NCBI GenBank assembly: GCA_015152475.1
Contig: SUTW01000009.1
Coordinates: 1 to 42,851, forward strand
Length of the DNA: 42,851 nt
Reading direction: 5' to 3'
Origin: Cyanobacteria bacterium SIG30
GTDB taxonomy: Bacteria > Cyanobacteriota > Vampirovibrionia > Gastranaerophilales > Gastranaerophilaceae
The position numbers were made by a program, and so were the translations under genes. The stretch's first letter is position 1. The number at the start of each line of letters is the position of its first letter. Shown here one piece after another: positions 15,578 through 23,967 of this stretch. The notes beneath the pieces were generated by a model, which searched no databases, was not told the DNA's origin, and saw nothing but the letters and a program-made list of their open reading frames with translations.

Positions 15578-16237
15578 ATGAAAAAACAAAATATTTTAAT
15601 AGTTGAAGATCATGCCTTAACGCGCTTTGCACTAGTAACATCTTTAAAAGATGTTGATTTTGTTGGCGATATTTATGAAGCAGAAAATGCAGCAGGTGCT
15701 TATGACATTTTAAATCAACATAATATTCAAATTGTCTTGATGGATTTAGGTTTACCTGGCATAAATGGCGTGAAAGCAACAAAAGAAATAAAAAGACTTC
15801 ATAAAAAGGTAAAAGTTATTGTAATAACATCACACAACGAAGAAGCAGAAGTTTTAGAATGTTTAGAAGCTGGAATTAGTGCTTATTGTTCAAAGGACAT
15901 CAAGCCAGATAAATTAATTGAACTTATAAAAGATGTAATTGAAGGTTCAATATGGTTTGATTCAAAAATTTCCGAATATGTTTTAAACGCAGCAAGAAAC
16001 ATAAAACCCGTCATGTCTTTAGGTAAAAGAAGCGGAAATCATTATAATTTAACTTCAAAAGAATTAAAAGTTCTGGAACTTATCAAAGTTGGCAACTCAA
16101 ATAGCGAAATTGCCAAGAAATTAAATATTTCCATAAACACAACAAAAGTCCACGTGTGTGCAATTTTACAAAAACTGGAAGTGGATGATAGAACACAAGC
16201 CGCAATTAAAGCAATCAACGACAATATAGTGGGGTAA
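15578..16237 (+). CDS. NarL/LuxR-type response regulator
   Basis: 219 residues. The receiver domain (1-125) has acidic residues E10-D11, phospho-acceptor Asp56 (VLMDLGLPG), Thr84 and Lys106. The LuxR-type helix-turn-helix (about 150-215) shows LTSKELKVLELIKVGNSNSEIAKKLNISINTTKVHV. I chose the ATG at 15578 because it has a well-placed promoter and gives a normal N-terminus (KKQNILIVEDH); an in-frame ATG 120 nt upstream would add a non-conserved extension. A second regulator follows 3 nt downstream. No histidine kinase is adjacent; an orphan kinase sits at 29912-30673. Confidence 0.92.
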   Translation: MKKQNILIVEDHALTRFALVTSLKDVDFVGDIYEAENAAGAYDILNQHNIQIVLMDLGLPGINGVKATKEIKRLHKKVKVIVITSHNEEAEVLECLEAGISAYCSKDIKPDKLIELIKDVIEGSIWFDSKISEYVLNAARNIKPVMSLGKRSGNHYNLTSKELKVLELIKVGNSNSEIAKKLNISINTTKVHVCAILQKLEVDDRTQAAIKAINDNIVG

Positions 16238-16240
16238 CTA

Positions 16241-16864
16241 ATGTCATCATTGGCAAAAATTTTAATAATAGACGATAATCCAAAACTAATAGCAGATGCT
16301 CTACCTATGTATGGCTACGAAGTTGATGTTGCATCAGATGGACTTGAAGGAATCAAAAAAATAAATGAGAATAAATATAATTTAGTTCTTTTGGATATTG
16401 TGATGCCAAAAATGGATGGGTGGGAAACACTTAAATTTATAAGAACTAATTCAAAACAAAAAACAATTCCCGTTATCATGTTGACATCAGTTGATAGTGA
16501 GGCTAAAATGGTCCTAGGGTTAAAATTCGGGGCTGATGATTATATAATTAAACCTTGTATTTTACCTAACCTTTTAGCAAGAATAGAAGCCATATTAAGG
16601 CGCGATAACTGGTCTAAAGAGCAGAAAAAGGTTCAAGCTTTATCTTTTGTAAGCGATAAACCAATTGAAGATTTAACACAAAGAGAAATCGAAATTTTAT
16701 CGTATGTTGCAAAAGGAAATTCGAATAATGAAATTGCTAAAAAGTTATTTATAAAAGATACAACAATAAAAACACATTTAAACAATATATATAAAAAATT
16801 AAATGTGGAAAGCAGAGTACAGGCAACATTGCTTGCAATGCAAATGAATTTGATACAAGAATAA
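16241..16864 (+). CDS. Response regulator with LuxR-type output
   Basis: 207 residues. The receiver (1-120) has D11-D12, phospho-acceptor Asp52 (LLDIVMPKMDG), Thr82 and Lys104 (DDYIIKP). The helix-turn-helix (about 142-205) shows LTQREIEILSYVAKGNSNNEIAKKLFIKDTTIKTHLNNIYKKL. The receiver looks more like the OmpR type (GADDYIIKP, LARIEAILRR) while the output is LuxR-like, a combination also found in cyanobacterial regulators. It is co-transcribed with the regulator before it and probably with the pentapeptide-repeat gene after it. Confidence 0.92.
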   Translation: MSSLAKILIIDDNPKLIADALPMYGYEVDVASDGLEGIKKINENKYNLVLLDIVMPKMDGWETLKFIRTNSKQKTIPVIMLTSVDSEAKMVLGLKFGADDYIIKPCILPNLLARIEAILRRDNWSKEQKKVQALSFVSDKPIEDLTQREIEILSYVAKGNSNNEIAKKLFIKDTTIKTHLNNIYKKLNVESRVQATLLAMQMNLIQE

Positions 16865-16888
16865 TGTTAATGGAGAAATAAAAGAAAA

Positions 16889-17410
16889 ATGAGCAAAGAA
16901 GAATTAATTAGATTAATTTTAAATGATAAAGATGCTTTCGCTGAACAAAAAAATGAAGCCGAAGATTTAAGCGAAGTAGAAATAATTGCACAAGAAATAA
17001 AAGATATAGACCTTTCAAATATTGATTTTTCAGGTGCAAGTTTTGCAGAATCCAGCCTTACAAATGTAAGTTTTGTGGAATGCGATTTAACAGGTGCTGA
17101 TTTTTCAAGAACAACTTTAACTGAGTGCGATTTCTCACAAAGTATTTTGAATAATGCTGATTTCAGTTATGCAAGTGCGACTTTTTGTAATTTTACTGAA
17201 TCTGATGTTGCAGGATGTATTTTTAATGAAACAGATTTAACTTCAAGTGACCTTTCCGCTTCAGAAAATTTGAGTGCATGCCGTTTTGATGATGGAACAA
17301 TCTGGCCAGACACAGACAAATTACCAGAAGATTTTGATTCATCATGCAGTTATGATTTGTCTTCTCTTCAAGATGAAGAAGATGGTGAAAATTCAAATTA
17401 TGAATACTAA
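16889..17410 (+). CDS. Pentapeptide-repeat protein
   Basis: 173 residues. The central part (about 48-130) is made of A(D/N)LxX-type pentapeptides: IDFSGASFAESSLTNVSFVE, DLTGADFSRTTLTEC and following. Such repeats form a right-handed beta helix. The N-terminal 45 residues are acidic and helical, and the C-terminal tail is Asp/Glu/Ser-rich. There is no signal peptide. It lies 24 nt after the second response regulator, so probably in the same operon. The function is unknown; pentapeptide proteins range from gyrase protection to scaffolding. Confidence 0.85.
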   Translation: MSKEELIRLILNDKDAFAEQKNEAEDLSEVEIIAQEIKDIDLSNIDFSGASFAESSLTNVSFVECDLTGADFSRTTLTECDFSQSILNNADFSYASATFCNFTESDVAGCIFNETDLTSSDLSASENLSACRFDDGTIWPDTDKLPEDFDSSCSYDLSSLQDEEDGENSNYEY

Positions 17411-17469
17411 AATGCTTTAATTTGCTTAATTTGACAGCTAGTTTCGCTATGCATTTGAAACTTTCATGC

Positions 17470-17475
17470 TATAAC
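17470..17475 (+). promoter_or_regulatory. Extended -10, predicted leaderless promoter
   Basis: TATAAC preceded by TGC, exactly 6 nt before the ATG at 17482. It supports that start over the in-frame ATG at 17422. Confidence 0.5.
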
Positions 17476-17481
17476 ATTATT

Positions 17482-18390
17482 ATGAAGTGTTTAGCATGTT
17501 TTTTAATAATTGCAATTTTATCCCTCAACCTAGGGGCTTATTGTGATGAAATAAAACTTGAAAACCCAGATAAACTACAAATAAAATATTCAGAACAAGT
17601 AAAAGATTTAAAAGGTAGTCTTTTTATTGAAGATTCACAAACAGCACAAATAATAATAGACAAACAGCAAGAAAAAGACATTGAAGATATAGAAATGCTT
17701 TGGAATGCAACTGTTGAAAAGAATTCGGTCATTAAATTTTCTCTGACAAAATTAGCAATCCCTGAAGAACAAAGAAGAATACATTCATCGCTTATGGCAA
17801 AAACAGCATCTGCGTTAATTTCTGGCGCTTCCATGCTTCCATCATTTTTGGGTATGCACTATGCAATTCAAAGTGCATCTTATGCAACTGCAAGAATTGC
17901 TAACAATTTTATAAATAAATCTAACTACGACAAACTGAGTGCTTCGCCTTTGACTGACACTGAGGCAATCGAACTTGCAACATTAATTGAAGAGTTACAA
18001 AACGAGATTGTGCTTACATATTACAATTATAAAGGTGCTTTAAATAAATTAAAAGATTGTAAATCAAGACTTAGTCTATACAACAAAAACTATTCAACAG
18101 CGCTAAAAAATAACGACAAATTGGAAATAGCAATTTCGTCTGCGCTTTGGGATGAACAAGTAATTGAAGAATACAAATTAACGCAGGAAGCAAAAAAATA
18201 TCAACTCCTTCTTCAAAGATTAGCAGGCGAAGAAGCAATTGAAAATCTTAATCTTGTTCAATTTAACCTAAACACAAGAAATATCAATGTTGAAGATTTA
18301 GATTTTAATAAAAAGAAAATAGAAACAAATCAGGAAGAAGAACAACAAAATATTAAAAATAATGACAAACAAGAAGGGGGCAAAAAATGA
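17482..18390 (+). CDS. Secreted helical protein, first of a paralogous pair
   Basis: 302 residues from the ATG at 17482 (KCLACFLIIAILSLNLGAYC, a signal peptide). The order is: an acidic segment with DIEDIEMLWNATVEKNSVIKFSLTKLA (about 70-98), a Ser/Ala/Gly-rich hydrophobic patch (about 110-140), then a long alpha-helical region (about 165-270: TEAIELATLIEELQNEIVLTYYNYKGALNKL) and a Lys/Glu/Gln tail. The next gene overlaps by ATGA and has the same architecture. The helices, with one TolC-like turn per half, recall outer-membrane efflux helices, but no family is certain. Confidence 0.65.
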   Translation: MKCLACFLIIAILSLNLGAYCDEIKLENPDKLQIKYSEQVKDLKGSLFIEDSQTAQIIIDKQQEKDIEDIEMLWNATVEKNSVIKFSLTKLAIPEEQRRIHSSLMAKTASALISGASMLPSFLGMHYAIQSASYATARIANNFINKSNYDKLSASPLTDTEAIELATLIEELQNEIVLTYYNYKGALNKLKDCKSRLSLYNKNYSTALKNNDKLEIAISSALWDEQVIEEYKLTQEAKKYQLLLQRLAGEEAIENLNLVQFNLNTRNINVEDLDFNKKKIETNQEEEQQNIKNNDKQEGGKK

Positions 18391-19292
18391 AAAAAATAAT
18401 CCCTATTCTTGCAGTTTTGTTTATTTTAATAAAACCAACTTTTGCAGTAAATTATGAAGATTTAAATGCACCAAAACCAACTGCGAACAGAATTGGAACA
18501 GGAGAAAGTCCTGAAGAAATTATTATAATAAAGACAAAAGACTTTGAACAAAATGATAGCAAAATAAAAAATAAAGAAAAAAATAAAGACATAAATGCTT
18601 ACGATATGACGTATGCCGATTTATCGCTCAAAAGAATAGCTCTTGACGTTTTAGATGAATTTGATGAAGAAAAAGAAGAAATTTTAAATGATTTAAGCGA
18701 TATGTGGGTTGCAGTTGCAGGAAATAGCGAAACAATGCAATATACAATTTACAAATTATCAAACCCTGATGAAGATAAACCTGATGAAAATTTAATCAAA
18801 AAAATTATAAGACCGGTTGCAAGTTTATCAACCATTGCAGGAACTGCATTTAGTGCAAATCCATTTGTTGCAAGTGGTGCAATGATTGGTGGAAACTTGC
18901 TTAGCGCATTCACTTCAAGCAATAAAGATTTAAATTACCAATTTACAAAAGTCAGTGACGCAGATATGGTCATTTTGGTTAGAAAAATTGATGATTTACA
19001 GAAGAAAATGATGTCACTTTATATGGATTATCGAACAAAGAAAAAAATATATGAAATGGCTGTTGAAAATGTTAAAAAAAGGGAAGAAATATACAAAAAT
19101 ATGCAAAATATGACTAGAGAAGAAATTATTGTAACCGATGTATATTTAAGAAACGCACAAAATGCCGAAACAAAAGCAAGAAACGATTATTGGGCAAGCC
19201 GAAATATATTAGGCCAATTAGTTGGTAACAATGTTCTTGACGAAATTGAAAACAGAAAAAATAATCCAAACGAAAGCGAAACAACAAAATAA
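18387..19292 (+). CDS. Secreted helical protein, second of a paralogous pair
   Basis: 301 residues with a signal peptide (cleavage about after PTFA, residue 20). The layout mirrors the preceding gene: DLSDMWVAVAGNSETMQYTIYKLSNP against its DIEMLWNATVEKNSVIKFSLTKLAIP, then an Ala/Ser/Gly hydrophobic patch (IAGTAFSANPFVASGAMIGG), then a coiled-coil region (DADMVILVRKIDDLQKKMM ... AVENVKKREEIYKNMQ) ending in GQLVGNNVL. The ATGA overlap with its partner implies a fixed stoichiometric pair, perhaps a heteromeric envelope complex. No known domain is recognised. Confidence 0.65.
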   Translation: MKKIIPILAVLFILIKPTFAVNYEDLNAPKPTANRIGTGESPEEIIIIKTKDFEQNDSKIKNKEKNKDINAYDMTYADLSLKRIALDVLDEFDEEKEEILNDLSDMWVAVAGNSETMQYTIYKLSNPDEDKPDENLIKKIIRPVASLSTIAGTAFSANPFVASGAMIGGNLLSAFTSSNKDLNYQFTKVSDADMVILVRKIDDLQKKMMSLYMDYRTKKKIYEMAVENVKKREEIYKNMQNMTREEIIVTDVYLRNAQNAETKARNDYWASRNILGQLVGNNVLDEIENRKNNPNESETTK

Positions 19293-19300
19293 ATTATAAA

Positions 19301-20206
19301 TTAACGTCCAATTTTATTTATTATTTTACCTACAAAAAGCCCAAAAGAACATACAGGACAAGATGTTATAACATGTTTAACTTTTAAACTTTCGATTTGT
19401 TTTGCTCTTTTTTTAGCTAATTTATAAGAAATAATTGGATGTTTTAAGAAAAAATCTCCACCAAAACCACAACAATCATTTTCTTTTAATTCAACAAAGT
19501 TTTCATTTTTCTTCAATTCATTTTTTATGTTTTCAAAAATTTCTGATGACATATGACAAGGTTTGTGGAAAGTAAATTTTTCATTTGGAATCTTGAAATC
19601 TGGTTCAAAAGTTAATTTATCAAGAATATTTTTTGGTAAATCATAATTTTTAAAAGCATCAAAACAAGTAGCACAATGGAAAATTATCTTTTTTATATCT
19701 GGATTTTTTGCAATTTTGATATTTTTATTCATCATTTTATTATAAATATCAAGCCTGCCCTTAGTCAGATAAGGCATTGCACAACAAACAAAATCATTTT
19801 TATATCTAGAAACACAACCAAAAAAATGAATTTCGCCTTCTTTTTCATCAAATTTTCTCTTGAAGAGATTTATTGGCAACATCTTTAAATTGAAAATAAA
19901 TTCTGAAGATAAAATTTTATCTAAAAAACTCAAGTTGTCATTTTTAAATTGTGCGAAAATTTTAACTGCATTAATGTCAGATGGACAAAATTCTCTGCAT
20001 TTTCCACAATTCAAACAAAGATTTATATTCTTTTTTATTTTTTTTGAAAATTTTAAATCTTTTTTTAAAACACCTAAAAGTTGCGTAAATTTGCCACGAG
20101 TCAAAACAACTTCGCTTTTTTTAATATCAAAAACAGGACAAACCTCGGCGCACAGCGCGCATCTTGAACATTTATTCAAATTCTCTTTCAAGTGATTTCT
20201 TTCCAT
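19301..20206 (-). CDS. GlcF-like Fe-S / heterodisulfide reductase-type protein
   Basis: 301 residues from the ATG at 20206. Two ferredoxin-type 4Fe-4S clusters: C13-x2-C16-x2-C19-x3-C23 and C64-x2-C67-x2-C70-x3-C74. Two CCG-like half-domains follow: C131 ... CC141-142 with HCATC (178-181), and CCGFGG (245-250) with SCPVC (283-286). This is the layout of GlcF, the electron-accepting subunit of glycolate oxidase, though about 100 residues shorter than E. coli GlcF. It is the natural partner of the GlcD-like oxidase at 4983-6347, but the genes are 13 kb apart. I prefer the ATG at 20206 to an upstream in-frame TTG because TATACT lies 6 nt before it. Confidence 0.82.
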   Translation of the reverse strand: MERNHLKENLNKCSRCALCAEVCPVFDIKKSEVVLTRGKFTQLLGVLKKDLKFSKKIKKNINLCLNCGKCREFCPSDINAVKIFAQFKNDNLSFLDKILSSEFIFNLKMLPINLFKRKFDEKEGEIHFFGCVSRYKNDFVCCAMPYLTKGRLDIYNKMMNKNIKIAKNPDIKKIIFHCATCFDAFKNYDLPKNILDKLTFEPDFKIPNEKFTFHKPCHMSSEIFENIKNELKKNENFVELKENDCCGFGGDFFLKHPIISYKLAKKRAKQIESLKVKHVITSCPVCSFGLFVGKIINKIGR

Positions 20207-20212
20207 ACTTGT

Positions 20213-20220
20213 AGTATAAT
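20213..20220. promoter_or_regulatory. Overlapping divergent -10 boxes
   Basis: On minus, TATACT (20218-20213) lies 6 nt before the GlcF-like ATG at 20206. On plus, TATAAT (20215-20220) lies 6 nt before the dehydrogenase ATG at 20227. The boxes share four base pairs, so polymerase could occupy only one at a time. Confidence 0.55.
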
Positions 20221-20226
20221 CCAAAT

Positions 20227-21168
20227 ATGAAAAGAGCTGTATACAAAAATGGCGAAATTAAAATAATAGAAACACAAATGCCTACTCTTAAAGGCAAAGG
20301 TGCAATTATAAAAGTTCATGGTTGTGGGCTATGTGGTTCAGACATTGTAAAAATAAGGGAAAAAATTGAAAATCCAATTTTGGGCCACGAAGTTGTTGGT
20401 GAAATCATTGAAATAAATTCAGATACCGATTTTAAAATTAACGACAAAGTTGCACTTGGTCATCATTACCCTTGTTTTGAATGTGAATACTGCAAAAACG
20501 ATAGTTTTTCAATGTGCGAAACATTCAAAAAAACAAATATTGAACCTTGTGGTTTTGCTGAATACATTTATGTTACAGAAGGACATCTTAAAAATACTGT
20601 TTTTAAGGTGCCTGAAAATTTATCTGATGATGAAATTTCTTTTCTTGAACCTCTTGCCTGCGTTATAAGGGCAATTGAAAGAGCACAAATAAAACAAGGT
20701 CAAAAAGCTCTTGTTATGGGTCTAGGTTCAATTGGCAACCTTATGGCACAAAGTGCTAAAATTTATGGCGCGGATGTTTATGGGTATGACATAAACGAAA
20801 AAAGACAAAAATATTCAAAATTGAGTTTTGATAAAAACTTAAAATATAACATAATTTTTATGACATCTGGCGCAACAAGTGCTATTGATGATGCAGTTAA
20901 ATATGTTTTATCTGGTGGGAAAATTATTGTTTTTTCATCTGTAAAAGATTTAAATGGTTACACAAATAATGACATTTATTATAGGGAACTAAGTATAATC
21001 GGCAGTTACTCACCTGCACCATATGATTATAAAATTTCATACGACCTGTTAAAAGAAGGTAAAATTAACACAAAAGGAATGTCAACGACATATAATCTTG
21101 ATAACTTAAAAAATGCCATTGACGACACAATTAATAATAAAATAATGAAAGCATTTATAAAAATATGA
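20227..21168 (+). CDS. Zinc-dependent alcohol/polyol dehydrogenase-like protein
   Basis: 313 residues, a short member of the medium-chain dehydrogenase family. Catalytic zinc ligands: Cys36 in CGLCGSD, His54-Glu55 in GHE. Structural zinc cysteines: C83, C86, C89 and C97. The Rossmann motif is VMGLGSIGN (about 168-176). Like sorbitol or threonine dehydrogenases it probably oxidises a secondary alcohol with NAD(P), but the substrate is not inferable. It is the first gene of a pair of related dehydrogenases (ATGA overlap with the next) and divergent from the GlcF-like gene. The start is fixed by a -10 box 6 nt upstream. Confidence 0.85.
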   Translation: MKRAVYKNGEIKIIETQMPTLKGKGAIIKVHGCGLCGSDIVKIREKIENPILGHEVVGEIIEINSDTDFKINDKVALGHHYPCFECEYCKNDSFSMCETFKKTNIEPCGFAEYIYVTEGHLKNTVFKVPENLSDDEISFLEPLACVIRAIERAQIKQGQKALVMGLGSIGNLMAQSAKIYGADVYGYDINEKRQKYSKLSFDKNLKYNIIFMTSGATSAIDDAVKYVLSGGKIIVFSSVKDLNGYTNNDIYYRELSIIGSYSPAPYDYKISYDLLKEGKINTKGMSTTYNLDNLKNAIDDTINNKIMKAFIKI

Positions 21169-22202
21169 AAATGAAAGCAATAAGGTTTTACAAACCACTT
21201 GATATAAGATATGAAGAAATTACAATTCCAGAACTTAACGAAGGTGAAGTTTTGGTTAAGGTGGAAGCCGCACTCACCTGTGGCACAGACCTAAAAACAT
21301 ACAGAAGAGGACACCCCGTCTTAATCAAAAAAACACCATCAGGGTTTGGACACGAATTTGCAGGCGTAGTTGCAAAAAAAGACGAAACTGTTAAAGATTT
21401 TGAAATAGGCGACAGAGTTGTTGCAGCAAATTCCGCTCCTTGTGGCGAATGTTTCTTTTGTCAAAGAGGAGAAGAAAATCTTTGCGAAAATCTTGACTTA
21501 TTAAATGGCGCATACGCGCAATATATAATTGTGCCAAAAAGAATTGTTGAAAAAAATATGATAAAATTGCCAGATGACCTTGAATTTTCAAAAGCAGCAT
21601 TTTCTGAGCCACTGGCAAACGTTGTCCACGGAATTGAAAGAACAGAAATCAAAAAAGATGATGTCGTTGGCGTTGTCGGAATTGGGCCAATTGGACTTAT
21701 GTTTTGTGCACTTGCAAAAATGAAGGGCGCAAAAGTTATTGCTATGGGAAGAAATCCGCTTAAATTAAAAATGGCAAAAGAATTCGCTAATGTTGATGAA
21801 GTAATAGACCTTAAAAAACACCCTGACCCAACCGAAATTATTCGTTCAATGACTCATAACGGTTATGGTTTAGATGTCGCAATCGAATGTGTTGGTCTGC
21901 CTGAAATATGGGAAAAAATGTTTAAAATGGTTAGAAGAGGTGGCAAAGTTCATTTGTTTGGCGGCTGCGCTTCAGGAACATCCGTGAACATTGAAACAAG
22001 AAGGTTACATTATGATGAAGTTTCAATAATAAGTGTTTTTCACCATACACCTAAATATTTTAGGGAAGCTCTTAGACTTATTGCAGAAAATAAAATTGAT
22101 GTTGAAAAACTTATAACCAAAAAAATGCAGATGAAATATGCCAAAAAAGCGCTAGAAATGCAAGAAAAAGGCGAAGCTATTAAAATTCTTCTTGAAAATT
22201 AA
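21165..22202 (+). CDS. Zinc-binding medium-chain dehydrogenase
   Basis: 345 residues. Catalytic zinc: Cys39 (TCGTD), His63-Glu64 (GHEFAG). Structural zinc: C93, C96, C99, C107. NAD-binding motif VVGIGPIGL (about 174-182). Later blocks DVAIECVGLPE and GGKVHLFGG are typical of sorbitol/threonine dehydrogenase-like enzymes. It overlaps the preceding dehydrogenase by ATGA; an in-frame ATG two codons further (21171) is an alternative start. The pair may catalyse successive steps of one pathway, or form a mixed oligomer, given their similarity and coupling. A terminator follows. Confidence 0.88.
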   Translation: MKMKAIRFYKPLDIRYEEITIPELNEGEVLVKVEAALTCGTDLKTYRRGHPVLIKKTPSGFGHEFAGVVAKKDETVKDFEIGDRVVAANSAPCGECFFCQRGEENLCENLDLLNGAYAQYIIVPKRIVEKNMIKLPDDLEFSKAAFSEPLANVVHGIERTEIKKDDVVGVVGIGPIGLMFCALAKMKGAKVIAMGRNPLKLKMAKEFANVDEVIDLKKHPDPTEIIRSMTHNGYGLDVAIECVGLPEIWEKMFKMVRRGGKVHLFGGCASGTSVNIETRRLHYDEVSIISVFHHTPKYFREALRLIAENKIDVEKLITKKMQMKYAKKALEMQEKGEAIKILLEN

Positions 22203-22234
22203 ATTCTGAATTAAAATAAGTTAAATAAAAACTA

Positions 22235-22262
22235 AAAAATCCCTGCCGAAACAGGGATTTTT
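22235..22262. terminator. Bidirectional intrinsic terminator
   Basis: AAAAATCCCTG pairs over 11 bp with CAGGGATTTTT around CCGAAA. It lies between the convergent dehydrogenase and rplT. Confidence 0.9.
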
Positions 22263-22287
22263 AAATCATTTAATAAGATAAATTATC

Positions 22288-22638
22288 TTATTTTGTAGCT
22301 AAAGCCAAATCAACGATAACTTTAAATGCTTCTGGTTCATTAACAGCAAGCTCAGCTAACATTTTACGGTTTACTACAACTTCAGATTTTTTAAGCGCAT
22401 TCATGAATTTTGAATAGCTTAGACCATATTCACGAACTGCAGCGTTAATTCTCATAATCCAAAGACGACGCATATTTCTTTTAAGAACTCGACGGTCTCT
22501 GTATTGGTATTTAAGAGCTTTCATAACAGCAGTATTTGCTACTTTAAAAATTCTGCTTCTAGCGCCTACAAAACCTTTTGCTAATTTTAATATTTTTTTA
22601 TGTCTTTTTCTTAAGACGTTACCACGTTTAACTCTCAT
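22288..22638 (-). CDS. rplT: Large ribosomal subunit protein bL20
   Basis: 116 residues, the usual length. Recognised by MRVKRG, the [16 protein letters not shown] stretch, [17 protein letters not shown] and [17 protein letters not shown]. It binds 23S rRNA early in 50S assembly. It lies 12 nt after rpmI in one operon. No infC lies upstream in the window, so the common infC-rpmI-rplT order is not present here. Confidence 0.98.
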   Translation of the reverse strand: MRVKRGNVLRKRHKKILKLAKGFVGARSRIFKVANTAVMKALKYQYRDRRVLKRNMRRLWIMRINAAVREYGLSYSKFMNALKKSEVVVNRKMLAELAVNEPEAFKVIVDLALATK

Positions 22639-22650
22639 TTTTCACCTTCC

Positions 22651-22860
22651 TTACTTTGAATACTTAATGTAAGGCAACTCTTTCAAGATTAAATCTACGT
22701 TACCTTTGAATACTTCAACTAAACCAGTCAATCTGTTTTTACGAGCTTGACTTTTGTGTGCAAGAAGGTGTCCTTTTCCTGCTTTTCTGCGTCTGATTTT
22801 ACCCGTGGCAGTTACACTGTAACGCTTTGCAGCGGATCTGTGTGTTTTCATTTTTGGCAT
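22651..22860 (-). CDS. rpmI: Large ribosomal subunit protein bL35
   Basis: 69 residues. Recognised by MPKMKTHRSAAKRY, GKIRRRKAGKGHLLAHKS and the C-terminal LPYIKYSK. It has an AAGGAGATAAC ribosome binding site and is the first gene of the rpmI-rplT operon. The upstream leader (about 22861-22920) is short, with only a weak CGG/CCG hairpin, so I do not claim an L20-type autoregulatory leader. Confidence 0.97.
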   Translation of the reverse strand: MPKMKTHRSAAKRYSVTATGKIRRRKAGKGHLLAHKSQARKNRLTGLVEVFKGNVDLILKELPYIKYSK

Positions 22861-22960
22861 TTTGTTATCTCCTTTTCTTCTTTGACTCTAACGGCATACC
22901 AAACCGCTTCGAAATCTTATAAAAGAATAATAATATAAAAAAACTTTTTTTGCAAATAAA

Positions 22961-22988
22961 ATGAGCGCCTAATTTCTTAAGCGCTCAT
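22961..22988 (-). terminator. Intrinsic terminator of the second prepilin
   Basis: ATGAGCGC pairs with GCGCTCAT. On the minus strand it is followed by TTTTATTT. It separates the prepilin from rpmI. Confidence 0.75.
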
Positions 22989-23030
22989 CAATTTATTTTA
23001 AGTTAAATTTACGTCAGATTTTGATTTAAC

Positions 23031-23783
23031 TTATTTTTGGTACATAACGTCAGCAGCAGCGTGAAATGGCAAGATGCTTGTTCCGTTTTCGCCTGATAAT
23101 TGAAGTACGAAACGGTCTTGAACATTAACTGTGCCATCTTCGTTATAATCTGTCCATTTGTTTGGATTTTTGTCACCATTTACGTCAATTGCCAAGTAGC
23201 AAGGCTTAGAAGCTGTACATTGAAACTCATTGACTGGAGTTGCTTTCCAAGTATTACCAGCAGTTTCTGTACATTTATCTTCGCCTGTAGATGCAACCAC
23301 TGTTGTTTTGCCATCTTCACCAGTGTGCTCACAAACACCAGCAATTCCACCAACAGTTGCGTCACCATCATCAATTAACCAGTATTGCATACCATCTGTT
23401 GTTGTGAAATAACATCTGCCAGTTGCGTTATTAAGATAAGCAGTTAATGATTGAGCTGTTGTTTTTCCTCCTTCAGTTTTGTCTAAAACTATAGGAAGAG
23501 CAGTACAAGCTGCAGCAGATGTATAACCTACGTTAACTGTGTTCATTTGAGATGCAATAAGTTCCATAAGTTCAGTTGTTGAAGATGTAACTGATGGAGT
23601 ATCGTTTTCAACTGCCATACGTAAAGAAACAGCTTGGTTTAAAACTGAAACTGCTTTTTTCAATGATGATTTGTATTCAGTTTGGTTTGTATTTAAGATA
23701 ACTGATGGAATAGTTAGAGCTGCTACAACACCAATGATTGCCAAAGTGATAAGAACTTCAGCCAAAGTAAACGCTTTTTTCAT
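23031..23783 (-). CDS. Type IV prepilin-like protein
   Basis: 250 residues from the ATG at 23783. Short leader MKKAF, then the helix FTLAEVLITLAIIG, a class III prepilin signal with Glu at +5. The C-terminal domain has several cysteines and the motif DVNGDKNPNKW, then DYNEDGTVNVQDRF, which looks like a calcium-binding loop. I prefer 23783 to the in-frame ATG at 23801 because a GAAAGG ribosome binding site lies between the two and MKKAFTLAEV is the normal leader. It is about 21 kb from a related prepilin (1589-2383), with an identical 18-residue helix start. It is probably processed by a prepilin peptidase encoded elsewhere. Confidence 0.9.
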   Translation of the reverse strand: MKKAFTLAEVLITLAIIGVVAALTIPSVILNTNQTEYKSSLKKAVSVLNQAVSLRMAVENDTPSVTSSTTELMELIASQMNTVNVGYTSAAACTALPIVLDKTEGGKTTAQSLTAYLNNATGRCYFTTTDGMQYWLIDDGDATVGGIAGVCEHTGEDGKTTVVASTGEDKCTETAGNTWKATPVNEFQCTASKPCYLAIDVNGDKNPNKWTDYNEDGTVNVQDRFVLQLSGENGTSILPFHAAADVMYQK

Positions 23784-23967
23784 AATGTTCGAACCTTTCA
23801 TTTAAATAATATACCTCTAAACTGTGATAGGATTTATCCAAATAATCCTAACTTGTATATACATATTATATCATACCACTGACGTAATTGGTACACTTTT
23901 ATAATATATATTTACAAAAGTTATAATATATTTTTTTTTTGGAAAATGCAATAATTTTGAAAATAAA

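Noticed and set aside
22861-22960. L20-type autoregulatory leader before rpmI
   Set aside because: Only a weak 3-bp hairpin is visible and the leader is too short for the known pseudoknot types.
23100-23412. Several open frames inside the second prepilin
   Set aside because: They overlap a prepilin with clear leader and motifs, and have no ribosome binding sites or recognisable domains.
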